The notes below the pieces were generated by a model, which ran no database searches, was not told the origin of the DNA, and worked only from the letters and a program-made list of their open reading frames with translations. From UBA7985 sp965661545 (lineage in GTDB: Bacteria; Pseudomonadota; Alphaproteobacteria; UBA7985), in assembly GCA_965661545.1 (NCBI GenBank), contig CBFIEF010000003.1, forward strand, positions 75,547-139,546: a stretch of DNA of 64,000 nt, in the 5' to 3' direction. Below, piece by piece: positions 1 through 8,868 of the stretch. Position 1 is the first letter of the stretch. Each line of letters begins with the position of its first letter. The position numbers were made by a program, and so were the translations under genes.

Positions 1-136
1 ACGTCCCGCCATGTCCGGCTTTCTGCGCGTCAAAGACACGGCGAACGCGGTTGGTGGTCTCGGTCGATTGGAGGCCCTGAGACTTATCGATGATGACCCA
101 GCCGTGGATGGGCTGGCCTCGTTTACGTCGTGCCAT
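1..136 (-). CDS. truB: tRNA pseudouridine(55) synthase TruB, N-terminal 45 codons only (runs off the window)
   Basis: Reading the minus strand from an ATG at 136 gives an uninterrupted frame to the window edge, beginning MARRKRGQPIHGWVIIDKSQ. TruB makes pseudouridine 55 in the T-loop of tRNAs. The early segment with IDKSQGLQST, followed by RVRRVFDAQKAGHGGT, matches the family's opening motif (usual form: DKPxGxTS, then KxGHxGT just before the catalytic aspartate). The catalytic Asp itself lies beyond the window. The frame is too short to test activity. In alphaproteobacteria truB usually lies beside rbfA and rpsO, which cannot be seen here. Confidence 0.85.
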   Translation of the reverse strand, partial: MARRKRGQPIHGWVIIDKSQGLQSTETTNRVRRVFDAQKAGHGGT

Positions 137-438
137 ATCGCTATGCTTAACCCATGTTCGCCAAAGTTCTGATTGAGCGGCGTTCCTAACCCTTCCCGCC
201 GCCGGTGCCTAGGTCGTAAACTCACAAGGGACGCTTGCAGCGACCGGGCGGGTGCCCGGAAGCAGAGAGGGCGGGTGCCCGGAAGGCAAGTGGGCGGGTG
301 CGCGGAAGCGCAAAGGGCGGGTGCCCGGAGGGTTGGCTGCAAAAGGGGAAAACAGCGTCTAGTCTCCTTTTTACCGCTTACCAAAGCCCTGTTTCGAACG
401 ATGTTTAGAAACACCTTCGACGACAAACAGGATTTCTC
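137..438. other. Intergenic region between truB and phhB
   Basis: About 300 bases separate the divergent truB and phhB genes. The only clear structure is the 23-bp tandem repeat at 246-337. An open frame of 95 codons on the plus strand (173-460) crosses the repeat, has a low-complexity Arg/Gly-rich translation and overlaps phhB, so it is not called. Promoters for both flanking genes should lie here, but none is close enough to consensus to name. Confidence 0.6.
246..337. repeat. Four tandem copies of a 23-bp GC-rich unit
   Basis: Units at 246-268, 269-291, 292-314 and 315-337 all begin with GGGCGGGTGC and share the core GGGCGGGTGCCCGGAA. The third has one change in the core (GGGCGGGTGCGCGGAA) and the fourth diverges at its end. 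The last seven bases of each unit vary. The core contains the self-complementary block GGGTGCCC/GGGCACCC, so each unit can fold into a small hairpin. The period is not a multiple of three and no spacers separate the copies, so this is neither coding nor CRISPR. Confidence 0.9.
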
Positions 439-750
439 ATGCCGCACGCCATGCCCCTAACAGACGACCAACGCAGCGCCCTGCTGTCCGATCACTCCGC
501 CTGGAGCCTCAGCGACGACGGCACCGCCGTCTCTCGCGCTTTCAAAGGTAAAGACTTTGTCCACGTCTTTGCCTTTATGTCCGCCGTCGCCATCGAAGCG
601 GAAAAGCTCAATCACCACCCCGAATGGTCGAACGTTTATCGCACCGTCGAAATACGGCTAACCACGCACGACACAGGCGGATTGAGCGATTTGGACGCCC
701 GCTTGCTGGCCCGGATCGAAGCGCTTGCCACCCGGCTGAACGTCGAGTAG
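439..750 (+). CDS. phhB: 4a-hydroxytetrahydrobiopterin dehydratase (pterin carbinolamine dehydratase)
   Basis: This 103-residue protein belongs to the PCD/DCoH family. The enzyme dehydrates 4a-hydroxytetrahydropterin so the pterin cofactor of aromatic amino acid hydroxylases can be recycled; in bacteria lacking phenylalanine hydroxylase the family also supports molybdopterin or other pterin chemistry. The signature is EKLNHHPEWSNVYRTVEIRL near residues 55-74, carrying the catalytic His pair and the Trp, followed by TTHDTGGLSDLD. Length is normal. AGGA at 428-431 lies seven bases before the ATG; a second ATG at 451 is possible. No phenylalanine hydroxylase gene is visible in the window, so its partner is unknown. 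Confidence 0.93.
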   Translation: MPHAMPLTDDQRSALLSDHSAWSLSDDGTAVSRAFKGKDFVHVFAFMSAVAIEAEKLNHHPEWSNVYRTVEIRLTTHDTGGLSDLDARLLARIEALATRLNVE

Positions 751-805
751 CCAGCACGCAGAACCACAACCACCACCACCGCGATCAACTCAAAGGACCG
801 ATCCC

Positions 806-1261
806 ATGCGCTTTGCCTGGTTTCTTGGCATCAGTGGCCTCATCCCGTTTATCGCGGGCCTCATCCTAACCCTCAGCGGCGATGTTTCGTCACCGGTTGT
901 CGAAGGGCTCGCATTGGATGGACCGCGCGTGATGCTGTCCTATGGTGCGATCATTCTGTCGTTTATGGGGGCCATTCATTGGGGCACAGCTTTGGAGCGC
1001 GAACCTGATCGAGCGTGGCCCTATGGGGTTTCGGTCGTTCCTGCGCTCTACGGCTGGCTGATTTGGGGGCTTTCGCTGCTCAATCCGACAGACTCAGGTC
1101 TGCTGATGATTGCGCTGGCGCTTGGATTCGTGATCCTGCTGGTCTTTGATCTCGTCCGCGGGCAAGCGGGAGATTTTCCCAAATGGTACCCGCGCTTGCG
1201 GGTGCTGCTGACCATCGGTGCCGCCGGCACCTTGGCCTTAGCCGGCGTTTATTCGACCTGA
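806..1261 (+). CDS. DUF3429 family membrane protein
   Basis: The 151-residue product is almost entirely hydrophobic, with about five predicted membrane segments beginning with WFLGISGLIPFIAGLIL. The pattern of a GLIPF-type first helix, a SYGAIILSFMGAIHWG second helix and a downstream FPKWYPRLR segment is that of DUF3429, a family that includes mitochondrial TMEM69. Its function is not established. AAAGGA at 791-796 is spaced correctly for the ATG. It follows phhB by 55 bases in the same orientation and converges on the universal stress protein gene, overlapping it by 13 bases. Confidence 0.8.
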   Translation: MRFAWFLGISGLIPFIAGLILTLSGDVSSPVVEGLALDGPRVMLSYGAIILSFMGAIHWGTALEREPDRAWPYGVSVVPALYGWLIWGLSLLNPTDSGLLMIALALGFVILLVFDLVRGQAGDFPKWYPRLRVLLTIGAAGTLALAGVYST

Positions 1262-1761
1262 GTGTTGACTGAAAACTGACGGTCGATGTCTTCCTGCGTC
1301 ATCGTGGGTGGAACAACCGTGATCGGTACACGCGACTGATTGATCAGGTTCCGTGCCAGCGAGCTGACCAATGGCCCGGGGTTTTCGCCCTTGGCAGCAG
1401 CCAAAATGAACACGGCGATTTCTTTGCGCTCGCCAATCAGTTCGAGGATCGTATCCGCGCGGTTCCCAAAACGAACAAAATTGACCGGCTCACGGCCAGA
1501 CAAACGCACCACGTCCGCCGAGTTCCGAGCCAGCAAATGATTGGCCTCTTCGCGTGCTTCCTGCTCCGCCATTTCACGTAAGCTTGCCCAGTGCATAAAG
1601 TTATCGGGCTCGATAACACGCAGCAAAGCCACGCGGCAGGCCGTCGCCTTAGCCCGCGCACAGGCGTAGTTGAGCGCGACCGTCGATTCCTCGGAATCAT
1701 CAATCACCACCAACAAAAGCGGCAGTTCGTTACCTTCAGGCGCAAGAGTTGCGTCCGTCAT
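1249..1761 (-). CDS. Universal stress protein (UspA family)
   Basis: The protein is about 170 residues long from the ATG at 1761, which is preceded by GGAG at five bases. The frame stays open to 1857, but the upstream extension overlaps the previous gene and looks non-coding. UspA features include LLVVIDDSEESTVALNYACA at the N-terminus (first beta strand and adenine-binding Asp) and VSSLARNLINQSRVPITVVP at the end. The ATP-binding loop G-2x-G-9x-G-S/T is imperfect here, so nucleotide binding is uncertain. It ends the mutS-glnD-murJ-trpS-tauE run and probably serves stress survival, though no specific role can be deduced. Confidence 0.88.
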   Translation of the reverse strand: MTDATLAPEGNELPLLLVVIDDSEESTVALNYACARAKATACRVALLRVIEPDNFMHWASLREMAEQEAREEANHLLARNSADVVRLSGREPVNFVRFGNRADTILELIGERKEIAVFILAAAKGENPGPLVSSLARNLINQSRVPITVVPPTMTQEDIDRQFSVNTQVE

Positions 1762-1793
1762 AGAGTCTCCATCAACACTGAAAAGTACGGTCC

Positions 1794-2483
1794 TTAGCGG
1801 CGGTTGCGGAACACGCGTTCCGTGATCCAGCCAGCTGCGACCGCGACTAATACGCATATCAGACCATAAAGGAAAGCATAATCCGCAGCGCCGCGCGATA
1901 CCAAAGCAACAAATCCTCGCTGTCGAATCGCAAAAGATTCCTCAGCGAGTTTAATCTTAGCCACGTCCCGCAAAGCGCCTTCCTGAAAAATCTCGATCTT
2001 GTAGTAGCCAACCGGCGCGCTGGCGGGGAGAGGAATTTCGGCGAAGAACAGGCCCGTAGGCTCCATCTTGATCGCATTGGGCATGATGATAACCAGGCCT
2101 TCGCGGATCAGCGCTTGCTCCAACTCGTCGCCTTCCTGATGCAGGGGGATATCTGCTGAGGACAGTTCGGCACGGATCGATGGAATATTGGTCGGCGCGC
2201 TGGTGATGGTCTCGGCGACTTTGATGCCAAAGCGACGAACGCTTCGCGTGAATTTCACGTCCCGGTCTGGGCCTGTCAGCTCAAGCCGGATGGGAACCTC
2301 TGGGGTCGCGGTCGAGCCAAAGACCCGGACCGTGGTTTGACCACTGAACAGGCCAACCGAGACTTCGCTTTCAACCGCCGCGATATCCGGCCCTTGAGCC
2401 GCCGCAAGTCCGCCCAAACCGAGGCACGCAGCACTGATCAGAGCGAGAATGGATTTGGGAAGGGACGACAACAGCTTAGGCAT
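1794..2483 (-). CDS. Alph_Pro_TM (TIGR02186) family transmembrane protein
   Basis: The 229-residue product starts at an ATG at 2483 that overlaps the last codons of the upstream TauE permease gene by eight bases. It has an N-terminal hydrophobic signal (about residues 8-30, ending in AAAQ), a predicted periplasmic domain rich in beta strands (SVGLFSGQTTVRVFGS), and a single C-terminal anchor AFLYGLICVLVAVAAGWITE. This architecture and its place beside a TauE/SafE permease match the alphaproteobacterial family TIGR02186/Alph_Pro_TM. Its function is unknown. The conserved coupling suggests it works with the permease, perhaps as a periplasmic partner in sulfur-anion export. That role is inference. 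Confidence 0.8.
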   Translation of the reverse strand: MPKLLSSLPKSILALISAACLGLGGLAAAQGPDIAAVESEVSVGLFSGQTTVRVFGSTATPEVPIRLELTGPDRDVKFTRSVRRFGIKVAETITSAPTNIPSIRAELSSADIPLHQEGDELEQALIREGLVIIMPNAIKMEPTGLFFAEIPLPASAPVGYYKIEIFQEGALRDVAKIKLAEESFAIRQRGFVALVSRGAADYAFLYGLICVLVAVAAGWITERVFRNRR

Positions 2484-3399
2484 GGCCTGCGCCTCCGCCA
2501 AAGGAGAACTGGACCGCTGGACCACCGATCAGCAAATCCATCAAAATCTTGAAACACACGGCCAAAACGATGATGGCGAGCAGAATGCGCAGTTGCTCGG
2601 CGTTGAACCGGCCCGAGAGCCGCACACCGATTTGCGCACCAATCACCCCACCGAGCAGCAACAATCCCGCCAGCACCAAATCGACGGTTCCGTTGAACCA
2701 TGCGTGCTGCAGTGTGTTGTTTGCGGTCACGAAGATAATCGTGAACAGCGAGGTTCCAACAACGACCAGCGTCGGCATACCGAGCAGGTAGATCATCGCG
2801 GGAACCATGATAAAGCCACCGCCCACACCCATGATCGCGCTCAAGAAGCCAACACCGAAACCGACCGTTACCGGCAGAATGGCGGAAATGTAGAGCTTGG
2901 AGCGCGGGAACTTTGTGCGGAACGGCAAGCCGTGCATAAAGCCGTGACGACGCTTGAGGCTGACCGTTTTGCCTGCCTTCCGCCGCAGCATGGCCTGCAG
3001 GCTTTCGAGGAACATCAGCCCCCCAACACCACCGAGGAAGACCACGTAAAACAGCTGGATTACCAAATCGACCGAGCCAAGTGTAATCAGCCATTTGAAG
3101 GTAAAGACGCCAATGGTTGAGCCAATCAAACCGCCCGCGACCAGCAAGCCGCCCATTTTGATATCCAGATTGCCGCGCCGAAAGTGCGCCAGCGAGCCAG
3201 ATACGGACGCCGCACAAATCTGTGTCGCTTCCGTCGATACGGCGATGGATGGGGGAATGCCTAAAAAGAACAGGATGGGGGCCATCAGGAAACCGCCGCC
3301 AACGCCAAACAATCCACTCATCGCGCCGACGAGGGCACCAAAGAAGATAATGACAAAGGGGTTGGTCGCCATCTCAGCAATCGGAAGATACATGCTCAT
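2476..3399 (-). CDS. TauE/SafE family sulfite/sulfonate-type permease
   Basis: This 307-residue inner-membrane protein carries the two repeated TauE/SafE signatures, GLFGVGGGFLMAPIL near residue 29 and AIMGVGGGFIMVPAM near residue 185, each in a hydrophobic hairpin, with about eight membrane segments in total. The family exports or takes up small anions such as sulfite, sulfoacetate or other organosulfur compounds; substrate cannot be told from sequence. It starts at ATG 3399 (a second ATG is at 3393) and overlaps the downstream Alph_Pro_TM gene, indicating translational coupling. It lies 54 bases downstream of trpS on the same strand. Confidence 0.9.
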   Translation of the reverse strand: MSMYLPIAEMATNPFVIIFFGALVGAMSGLFGVGGGFLMAPILFFLGIPPSIAVSTEATQICAASVSGSLAHFRRGNLDIKMGGLLVAGGLIGSTIGVFTFKWLITLGSVDLVIQLFYVVFLGGVGGLMFLESLQAMLRRKAGKTVSLKRRHGFMHGLPFRTKFPRSKLYISAILPVTVGFGVGFLSAIMGVGGGFIMVPAMIYLLGMPTLVVVGTSLFTIIFVTANNTLQHAWFNGTVDLVLAGLLLLGGVIGAQIGVRLSGRFNAEQLRILLAIIVLAVCFKILMDLLIGGPAVQFSFGGGAGHA

Positions 3400-3453
3400 G
3401 ATGTCGCTGTTTCCTTCCGATGCTTCATGCTCTCTTACCTTACTATCTGAGAC

Positions 3454-4503
3454 TTACGCGCGGAGTAGACCGACGATATCGTAGACTTGGTCGATGACCG
3501 GATCAGCAATCGCTCGAGCGCGCTCTGCGCCATCCTTGAGGACCGCATCGATGTGCGCTGGATCGTTCATGAGGCGCTGCATTTCGGAGCCAATGGGGGC
3601 CATTTGGTCCACCGCACGGTCTGTAAGCATGCCTTTAAAGTCGCTGAACGATTTACCCGCCAGCTCGTTGAGGACGTCTGTCAAAGACTGACGACCCAGA
3701 GCGGCATAGATGGTCACGAGGTTCGCCGCTTCAGGGCGTTCCTTGGCAAAGGCGTCCGTGATCGCGCCATGCTCGTCCAGCACCTCAGCGCCCGGCAAAG
3801 CCTGCGGATCGGTTTTGGCACGGCGGATTTTGTTGGCAATCGCGTCGGCGTCGTCGTGCAGGTTGATCCGGCTCATGTCCGATGGCTCGGACTTGGACAT
3901 TTTCTTCGAGCCATCGCGCAAGGACATGATCCGCGCTGCCGCACCCATGATCAACGGTTCGATCATCGGGAAGAAATCGACGCCAAAGTCATTGTTGAAC
4001 TTTGCCGCGATGTCGCGCGTCAGCTCCAAGTGCTGCTTCTGGTCTTCACCCACAGGAACGTGGGTCGCCAGATACGTCAGGATGTCAGCCGCTTGAAGGA
4101 CCGGATAACCGTAAAGACCCATGGAGGCCGCTTCGCGGTTCTTGCCAGCCTTGTCCTTGAACTGAGTCATACGGTTGAGCCAGCCCACCCGCGCCACACA
4201 GTTAAAGATCCAACCCAACTCGGCGTGCGCGCGGACTTGGGACTGGTTAAAGATGATCGATGTCTTGGGATCGATGCCAGAAGCAAGGAATGCCGCTGTG
4301 ATCTCACGGGTTTGATCGGCCAACTTGGTCGGATCTTGCCACACGGTAATCGCGTGCAAATCAACGACGCAGTAGACACATTCGTAATCACCCTGCAGGT
4401 CTACAAAATTGCGCACGGCACCCAAGTAGTTACCAAGGTGTAGTCCACCGGTCGGTTGTACGCCGGAGAAAATGCGCTTTGCGGTAGTGCCCTGATCGGT
4501 CAT
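3454..4503 (-). CDS. trpS: Tryptophan-tRNA ligase
   Basis: TrpS charges tRNA-Trp. The 349-residue protein has the class I HIGH-like motif as HLGN at residues 22-25 inside SGVQPTGGLHLGNYLGA, and KMSKS at 201-205. Length is typical for the bacterial enzyme. It follows murJ by 70 bases on the minus strand, the usual alphaproteobacterial order murJ-trpS, and is followed at 54 bases by the TauE permease gene. Confidence 0.97.
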   Translation of the reverse strand: MTDQGTTAKRIFSGVQPTGGLHLGNYLGAVRNFVDLQGDYECVYCVVDLHAITVWQDPTKLADQTREITAAFLASGIDPKTSIIFNQSQVRAHAELGWIFNCVARVGWLNRMTQFKDKAGKNREAASMGLYGYPVLQAADILTYLATHVPVGEDQKQHLELTRDIAAKFNNDFGVDFFPMIEPLIMGAAARIMSLRDGSKKMSKSEPSDMSRINLHDDADAIANKIRRAKTDPQALPGAEVLDEHGAITDAFAKERPEAANLVTIYAALGRQSLTDVLNELAGKSFSDFKGMLTDRAVDQMAPIGSEMQRLMNDPAHIDAVLKDGAERARAIADPVIDQVYDIVGLLRA

Positions 4504-4573
4504 GGCGCTGCTCCCTGAATTTGAGGCGGCCTCTAGATTTCATGGTCCCTATGACGCTCTTAAGCCGACGGGG

Positions 4574-6178
4574 TCAACCCGAGCGCTTGCGGAACCTTCG
4601 CAACGCAGCCATCGCAGAGGGCGGGACTGCATTCATAACAATGCTTATTAATATGTAAACAAGACCGCCAACCGCCACAAGAGCAGCCATGCTTGGAATT
4701 TTCTCCCATGCATTTCCTGCACCGAAAAACGCAAGCAATGGCAGTTTCGCGAAATAGAGCGCCGCGCCCATTGCGCCAGCAGCGATGACGCAGCGGCCGA
4801 TTCTGCTGAGCAGCGCGCCATCGAGCCGCCAAAACCCGCGTTGCATGGTCAGCCAACCCGCAACCAACACCTGCACCCACGCGGCTATAGCAACAGACAG
4901 ACCCAAGCCCAGCACCCCAATGCGCGGGAACACTGTCACCGCCACTGCGACCTGCACCCCGACCCCCAGAAAGGTGAGGAGCATGGGCGTCATCGTGTCT
5001 TTTCGGGCGTAAAAGGCCGGATAGAGGATTCGCTGAAAGATCACAGGCGCAAGACCCAGCGCCAGTGCAAGCAGGATCCACCCCGCTTGTACCGTCGCGC
5101 TGCTGTCGAACGCGCCGTATTGGAACAGCGTCGAAAGCACCTCGCGCGGCATGACCGCCAACGCGACAGACGCCGGAATGGCGATAAAGGCAGCCAACTC
5201 CAGCCCGTCGCGAATGGTCGTCTGCGCTTTGCTAGTGTCGTCTTGGGTCAGTGCGCGGGTCAGTGTGGGCAGGATCACGACGCCAAAGGCAATGCCGCTA
5301 ATCGCCAGCGGCAAAAAGTAAAGTCGCTCGGCGTAATAAAGCTGCGCCTGCGCGCCGATGGTGTCTGAGGCCAAGGCTCGATTCATCAAACTCGCGATCT
5401 GCAACCCCGAAGCTGACAGGATTCCCGGCCCCATGAGCAGCAGCATCGACCGCAAGCGCGCATCAAAACGTGGCAGACGCGGGATAACCGTGATGCCGAC
5501 CAGCAGGCTCACCAGCACCCACGCCAGCGCAAACTGAAACGCCCCGGCGCTGAGCACACCCACACTCAACACATGCGCAGGCAAGCCAACCGCAGGCACC
5601 ACCAGCACCAGCGCAGCAATCAAGATGACGTTGTAGCCAATCTGCACCGCTGGACCGGGGGCAAAGCGCCGGTTGGCGTTGAGGATTCCAACGCACAGCG
5701 CCATCAGGCTCACCAGCGTCAAGTAGCCGAACATGATCCGGGCGAACAGCACAGCAAAGGTGAAGCGCTCACCACCAACCTCGTATCCTTGGGACAGGAA
5801 GCCTATAACCGCTGGCATTTGCCACAGGATCAATGCACTCAATGGCAGCAGGACCAGCAGCAGGACCGTCATCACCTGCCCGGCAAAGCGTGCGGCTTCG
5901 GCCTTGCCCTCACGGGTTTGGGTCTCGGTGTAGGTGGGCACAAAGGCCGCGTTGAAGGCGCCCTCAGCAAAGATCTGGCGAAAAGAGTTGGGCAAAGTCA
6001 GCGCAAAGGTAAAAGCATCCCCCAGCGGGCCTGCGCCAATGATCGTAGCCATGAAGATGTCACGCACATAGCCAAACAGGCGGCTAACAAGCGTCAGGCC
6101 ACCAACCACGCCGACAGACCGGGCAATTGCGCCCTCGCCTTCTGCGTCTGGATTTGGCGCGCGCCTGTCTTCAGCCAT
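4574..6178 (-). CDS. murJ: Lipid II flippase MurJ (MviN family)
   Basis: The 534-residue polytopic protein belongs to the MOP exporter superfamily. It moves lipid-linked peptidoglycan precursor across the inner membrane. Recognisable segments are GLTLVSRLFGYVRDIFMA near residue 27, FREIF-like NSFRQIFAEGAFNAAFVP near residue 66, and about 14 hydrophobic helices. Its ATG (6178) overlaps the last codons of glnD by eight bases, a translationally coupled arrangement. MurJ is normally essential. Confidence 0.96.
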   Translation of the reverse strand: MAEDRRAPNPDAEGEGAIARSVGVVGGLTLVSRLFGYVRDIFMATIIGAGPLGDAFTFALTLPNSFRQIFAEGAFNAAFVPTYTETQTREGKAEAARFAGQVMTVLLLVLLPLSALILWQMPAVIGFLSQGYEVGGERFTFAVLFARIMFGYLTLVSLMALCVGILNANRRFAPGPAVQIGYNVILIAALVLVVPAVGLPAHVLSVGVLSAGAFQFALAWVLVSLLVGITVIPRLPRFDARLRSMLLLMGPGILSASGLQIASLMNRALASDTIGAQAQLYYAERLYFLPLAISGIAFGVVILPTLTRALTQDDTSKAQTTIRDGLELAAFIAIPASVALAVMPREVLSTLFQYGAFDSSATVQAGWILLALALGLAPVIFQRILYPAFYARKDTMTPMLLTFLGVGVQVAVAVTVFPRIGVLGLGLSVAIAAWVQVLVAGWLTMQRGFWRLDGALLSRIGRCVIAAGAMGAALYFAKLPLLAFFGAGNAWEKIPSMAALVAVGGLVYILISIVMNAVPPSAMAALRRFRKRSG

Positions 6179-8864
6179 CTGATAGACTTTCCATCACACG
6201 GGTTTTGACCCGCGCCAGCCGATCCGTGCTTTCGATCTTTCCGCCCAAACCGTCGCGCAGGTAAAATACGTCGACATAGCGCTGGCCGTAGCTGCTGATC
6301 TTAGCGCTGTGAATGGCGAGACCGTCGGCACCCAGCGCACGGGTGATGCGGTAGAGCTCTCCCGGGCGATTCGGTCCGCTGACTTCAAGCAGGGTAAACT
6401 TGTCCGAGGCACGGTTGTTCACGACAATGGCGTGATCGGGGTCCAGCACCTGTATCCGCTGCGATCGCCGCTTCAAGCGCTTTTCAATTTCCGGACCCAG
6501 CGGCATCTCACCGGTAACGACGCGGAAAATGGTCTCGCGCAGGCGGTCCCGCTGACTGCTGTCCAGCGCATCACCCTGATGAGTCGAGACGGCGAAGGTG
6601 TCCAGGACCATGGAGTTACCCAGCGTGTGTGCCTTGGCCCCATCAATGTCAAAGCCACAGACGCCAACCGCTCCGGCAATGCCAGCAAACATGCCCGCGT
6701 GGTCCAGCACGTAGACAAAGACCTCGGTCCAGCCCTCGTCTTCATGCTGGCGGAAAGAGACGCCGATTTTTTCATTGCGCGCGTCTGTTTCAGCCATCAG
6801 ATCCAGATGGCAGAGAATCGTATCGCTGTCGTAAGCCAACCAGTAGGAGCGCGGCGCTGCGGTCTTAAGTGTTTCAAGCTGATCACCACGCTCTGGCCGC
6901 ATCGCCGTGGCAACGCCCCTCTGACATTCCTGGGCCCTGTCAGCCTCACGCGGGGAATCCGTACCCAGCGTCAGCACGTCCGCTGCGCCCACGAACAATT
7001 GCCCCAGCAGGGATGCTTTCCATCCGTTCCAAACATCCGGCCCAACTGCACGAATATCCGCAACGGTCAGCACGAACAGCGCGCGCAGGCGTTCCAGTGA
7101 GCCGGCGCGCGCGGCGAAATCCTTGATGACTTCAGGGTCATCGATGTCGCGCTGGAAGGCGATGGACGACATCGTTAGATGCTCAAGGATCAACCACGAG
7201 ACAAAGGATGTCTCGCTTTCGGTCAGGCCCATCCGCGGTGCCATGGTCTTGGCCATCTCTGCGCCGAGAACTTCATGGGGTTCTTCGCGACCCTTCATCA
7301 GATCGTGCAGCAGCATGGCGACATAGAGTGCGCGGGTTTGGACGATGTCACCAAACACCGATGACGCTCGGCCCATGCCGTCGTCGCCGTCGTCGGCTGC
7401 GATCCGGTGCATGACGCCAACGGCGCGGAAGGTGTGTTCGTCCACCGTATAGTGGTGGTAGCGGTTGAACTGCATCATCCCAACCACCGCGCCGAACTCT
7501 GGCAGCAAGTAACCCAGCACCGATGTGTCGTTCATCAGGCGCAGGGTTTCCAGCGGGTTGCGTTTGTGGGTCAGGATGTCGAGAAAAACTGCGTTAGCCT
7601 CGACGTTATCTGGCAGGTGCCGCGACAACACTAAGCGCGCTTTCTGCGTAATGGTTTGCAAGGTCTTAGGGTGGATCTCCATCCCCTCGTCCAAAGCCAC
7701 ACGAAAGATCCGGATGAGGTCGACAGGGCGCTCATCGAATTGCTTGGCCTTGGTGGCGCGCAAGCGGTTGTTTTGGATCTGGAACCCTTCGATCTCGGAG
7801 CGGGGAATCAGGAAATTTGGCAGGCTGAGACTGCCCTCGGCCTGAACATCATCCAACACGCTGGCCAGTACGAAGTATGATAGCGCGCCAACATCGCGGG
7901 TCATCTTGTAATAGCGCGTCATGAAGCGCTCGACCGCCTGTTGACGGCCACGCGGGGCGTAACCCAGCGCTTTGGCAACATCGAGTTGCAGGTCAAAGGT
8001 CAGCCGATCTTCGCCGCGTCCGGTAAGCAGGTGCAGATGAAAGCGAACGGTCCAAAAGAATGTCTCCGCCGTACGCATTCGCTCCGCCTGACCCGCGGTC
8101 AGCAATCCTTGCTCGTGCAGCAGCGTCGGACCAGCGCCGTCAAAGCGCGCTTGGGTGATCCAATAGAGGGTGTGTAAGTCACGCAGCCCGCCAATCCCCT
8201 CCTTTACATGAGGTTCAAGCGCGTAGCGGCTGTTGCCCGGCTGCATGTAGCGGTTCCGACGTTCTTCCATCTTTTCATCGGTGAAGCGCCGGCTGCGCCC
8301 CCCTTGCAGAAGCCGGGTGATCTTCTCATTCAGCCGCGTCGCCAAGCCAACGTCGCCGGTGATCAGCCGATTTTCGATCATTGAGGTCAGCGTGCGAACA
8401 TCATCGTTGGCTTCTGTCATACACTGGCTCATGGAGCGTACAGCCTGACCGACCTTGAACCCTGCGTCCCACAGCACGTACAGCAGCGCCTCAACGGCGC
8501 CCGCCGAATCATCGCTGATCGGGTTTTGTGTTAAGAACAGCAGGTCGATGTCTGAATGCGGCGCCAACTGTCCGCGCCCATAGCCGCCCAAACCCACCAG
8601 CGCCATCGGCGTACGGTGGCTTTCTGGTTTGGCGTGCTGGATTTGCTCAAACAGGCCTGTGATGAGCACGTCGGTCCAGTGCGCCAGTCGCGCCGCAGCG
8701 GTCCAACCGGTGTCATCCCCTTGGGCCAAGCGTTCGCCTAGCTTGGACAAAACCCGCGCTCGTTCGGTCTTGATCAGCTCAATCAAACGGGGGCGGTCTG
8801 TTTCAAACAGGGTGATTTCGCCCAAGTCAGGCAAGCAGGGCGGGTTCATGTCAGCGAGTATCAT
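6171..8864 (-). CDS. glnD: Bifunctional PII uridylyltransferase/uridylyl-removing enzyme GlnD
   Basis: GlnD senses glutamine and adds or removes UMP on PII protein. The 897-residue chain has the nucleotidyltransferase core (GGYGRG at 93-98 and SDID at 104-107), an HD phosphohydrolase site with MLLHDLMKG near residue 500 for UMP removal, and two C-terminal ACT domains, the second near SGPNRPGELYRITRALG. All expected catalytic motifs are present. It lies four bases downstream of mutS and overlaps murJ. Its substrate PII is encoded in this window at 29539, with the target Tyr51 conserved. Confidence 0.97.
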   Translation of the reverse strand: MILADMNPPCLPDLGEITLFETDRPRLIELIKTERARVLSKLGERLAQGDDTGWTAAARLAHWTDVLITGLFEQIQHAKPESHRTPMALVGLGGYGRGQLAPHSDIDLLFLTQNPISDDSAGAVEALLYVLWDAGFKVGQAVRSMSQCMTEANDDVRTLTSMIENRLITGDVGLATRLNEKITRLLQGGRSRRFTDEKMEERRNRYMQPGNSRYALEPHVKEGIGGLRDLHTLYWITQARFDGAGPTLLHEQGLLTAGQAERMRTAETFFWTVRFHLHLLTGRGEDRLTFDLQLDVAKALGYAPRGRQQAVERFMTRYYKMTRDVGALSYFVLASVLDDVQAEGSLSLPNFLIPRSEIEGFQIQNNRLRATKAKQFDERPVDLIRIFRVALDEGMEIHPKTLQTITQKARLVLSRHLPDNVEANAVFLDILTHKRNPLETLRLMNDTSVLGYLLPEFGAVVGMMQFNRYHHYTVDEHTFRAVGVMHRIAADDGDDGMGRASSVFGDIVQTRALYVAMLLHDLMKGREEPHEVLGAEMAKTMAPRMGLTESETSFVSWLILEHLTMSSIAFQRDIDDPEVIKDFAARAGSLERLRALFVLTVADIRAVGPDVWNGWKASLLGQLFVGAADVLTLGTDSPREADRAQECQRGVATAMRPERGDQLETLKTAAPRSYWLAYDSDTILCHLDLMAETDARNEKIGVSFRQHEDEGWTEVFVYVLDHAGMFAGIAGAVGVCGFDIDGAKAHTLGNSMVLDTFAVSTHQGDALDSSQRDRLRETIFRVVTGEMPLGPEIEKRLKRRSQRIQVLDPDHAIVVNNRASDKFTLLEVSGPNRPGELYRITRALGADGLAIHSAKISSYGQRYVDVFYLRDGLGGKIESTDRLARVKTRVMESLSDG

Positions 8865-8868
8865 GACG

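Noticed and set aside
246..337. Possible CRISPR array
   Set aside because: Units are directly adjacent with a 23-bp period, there are no unique spacers of 30 or more bases, and no cas genes are nearby.
173..460. 95-codon open frame overlapping the 23-bp repeat
   Set aside because: The translation is Arg/Gly/Cys-rich low complexity produced by the repeat, it overlaps phhB and has no ribosome binding site.
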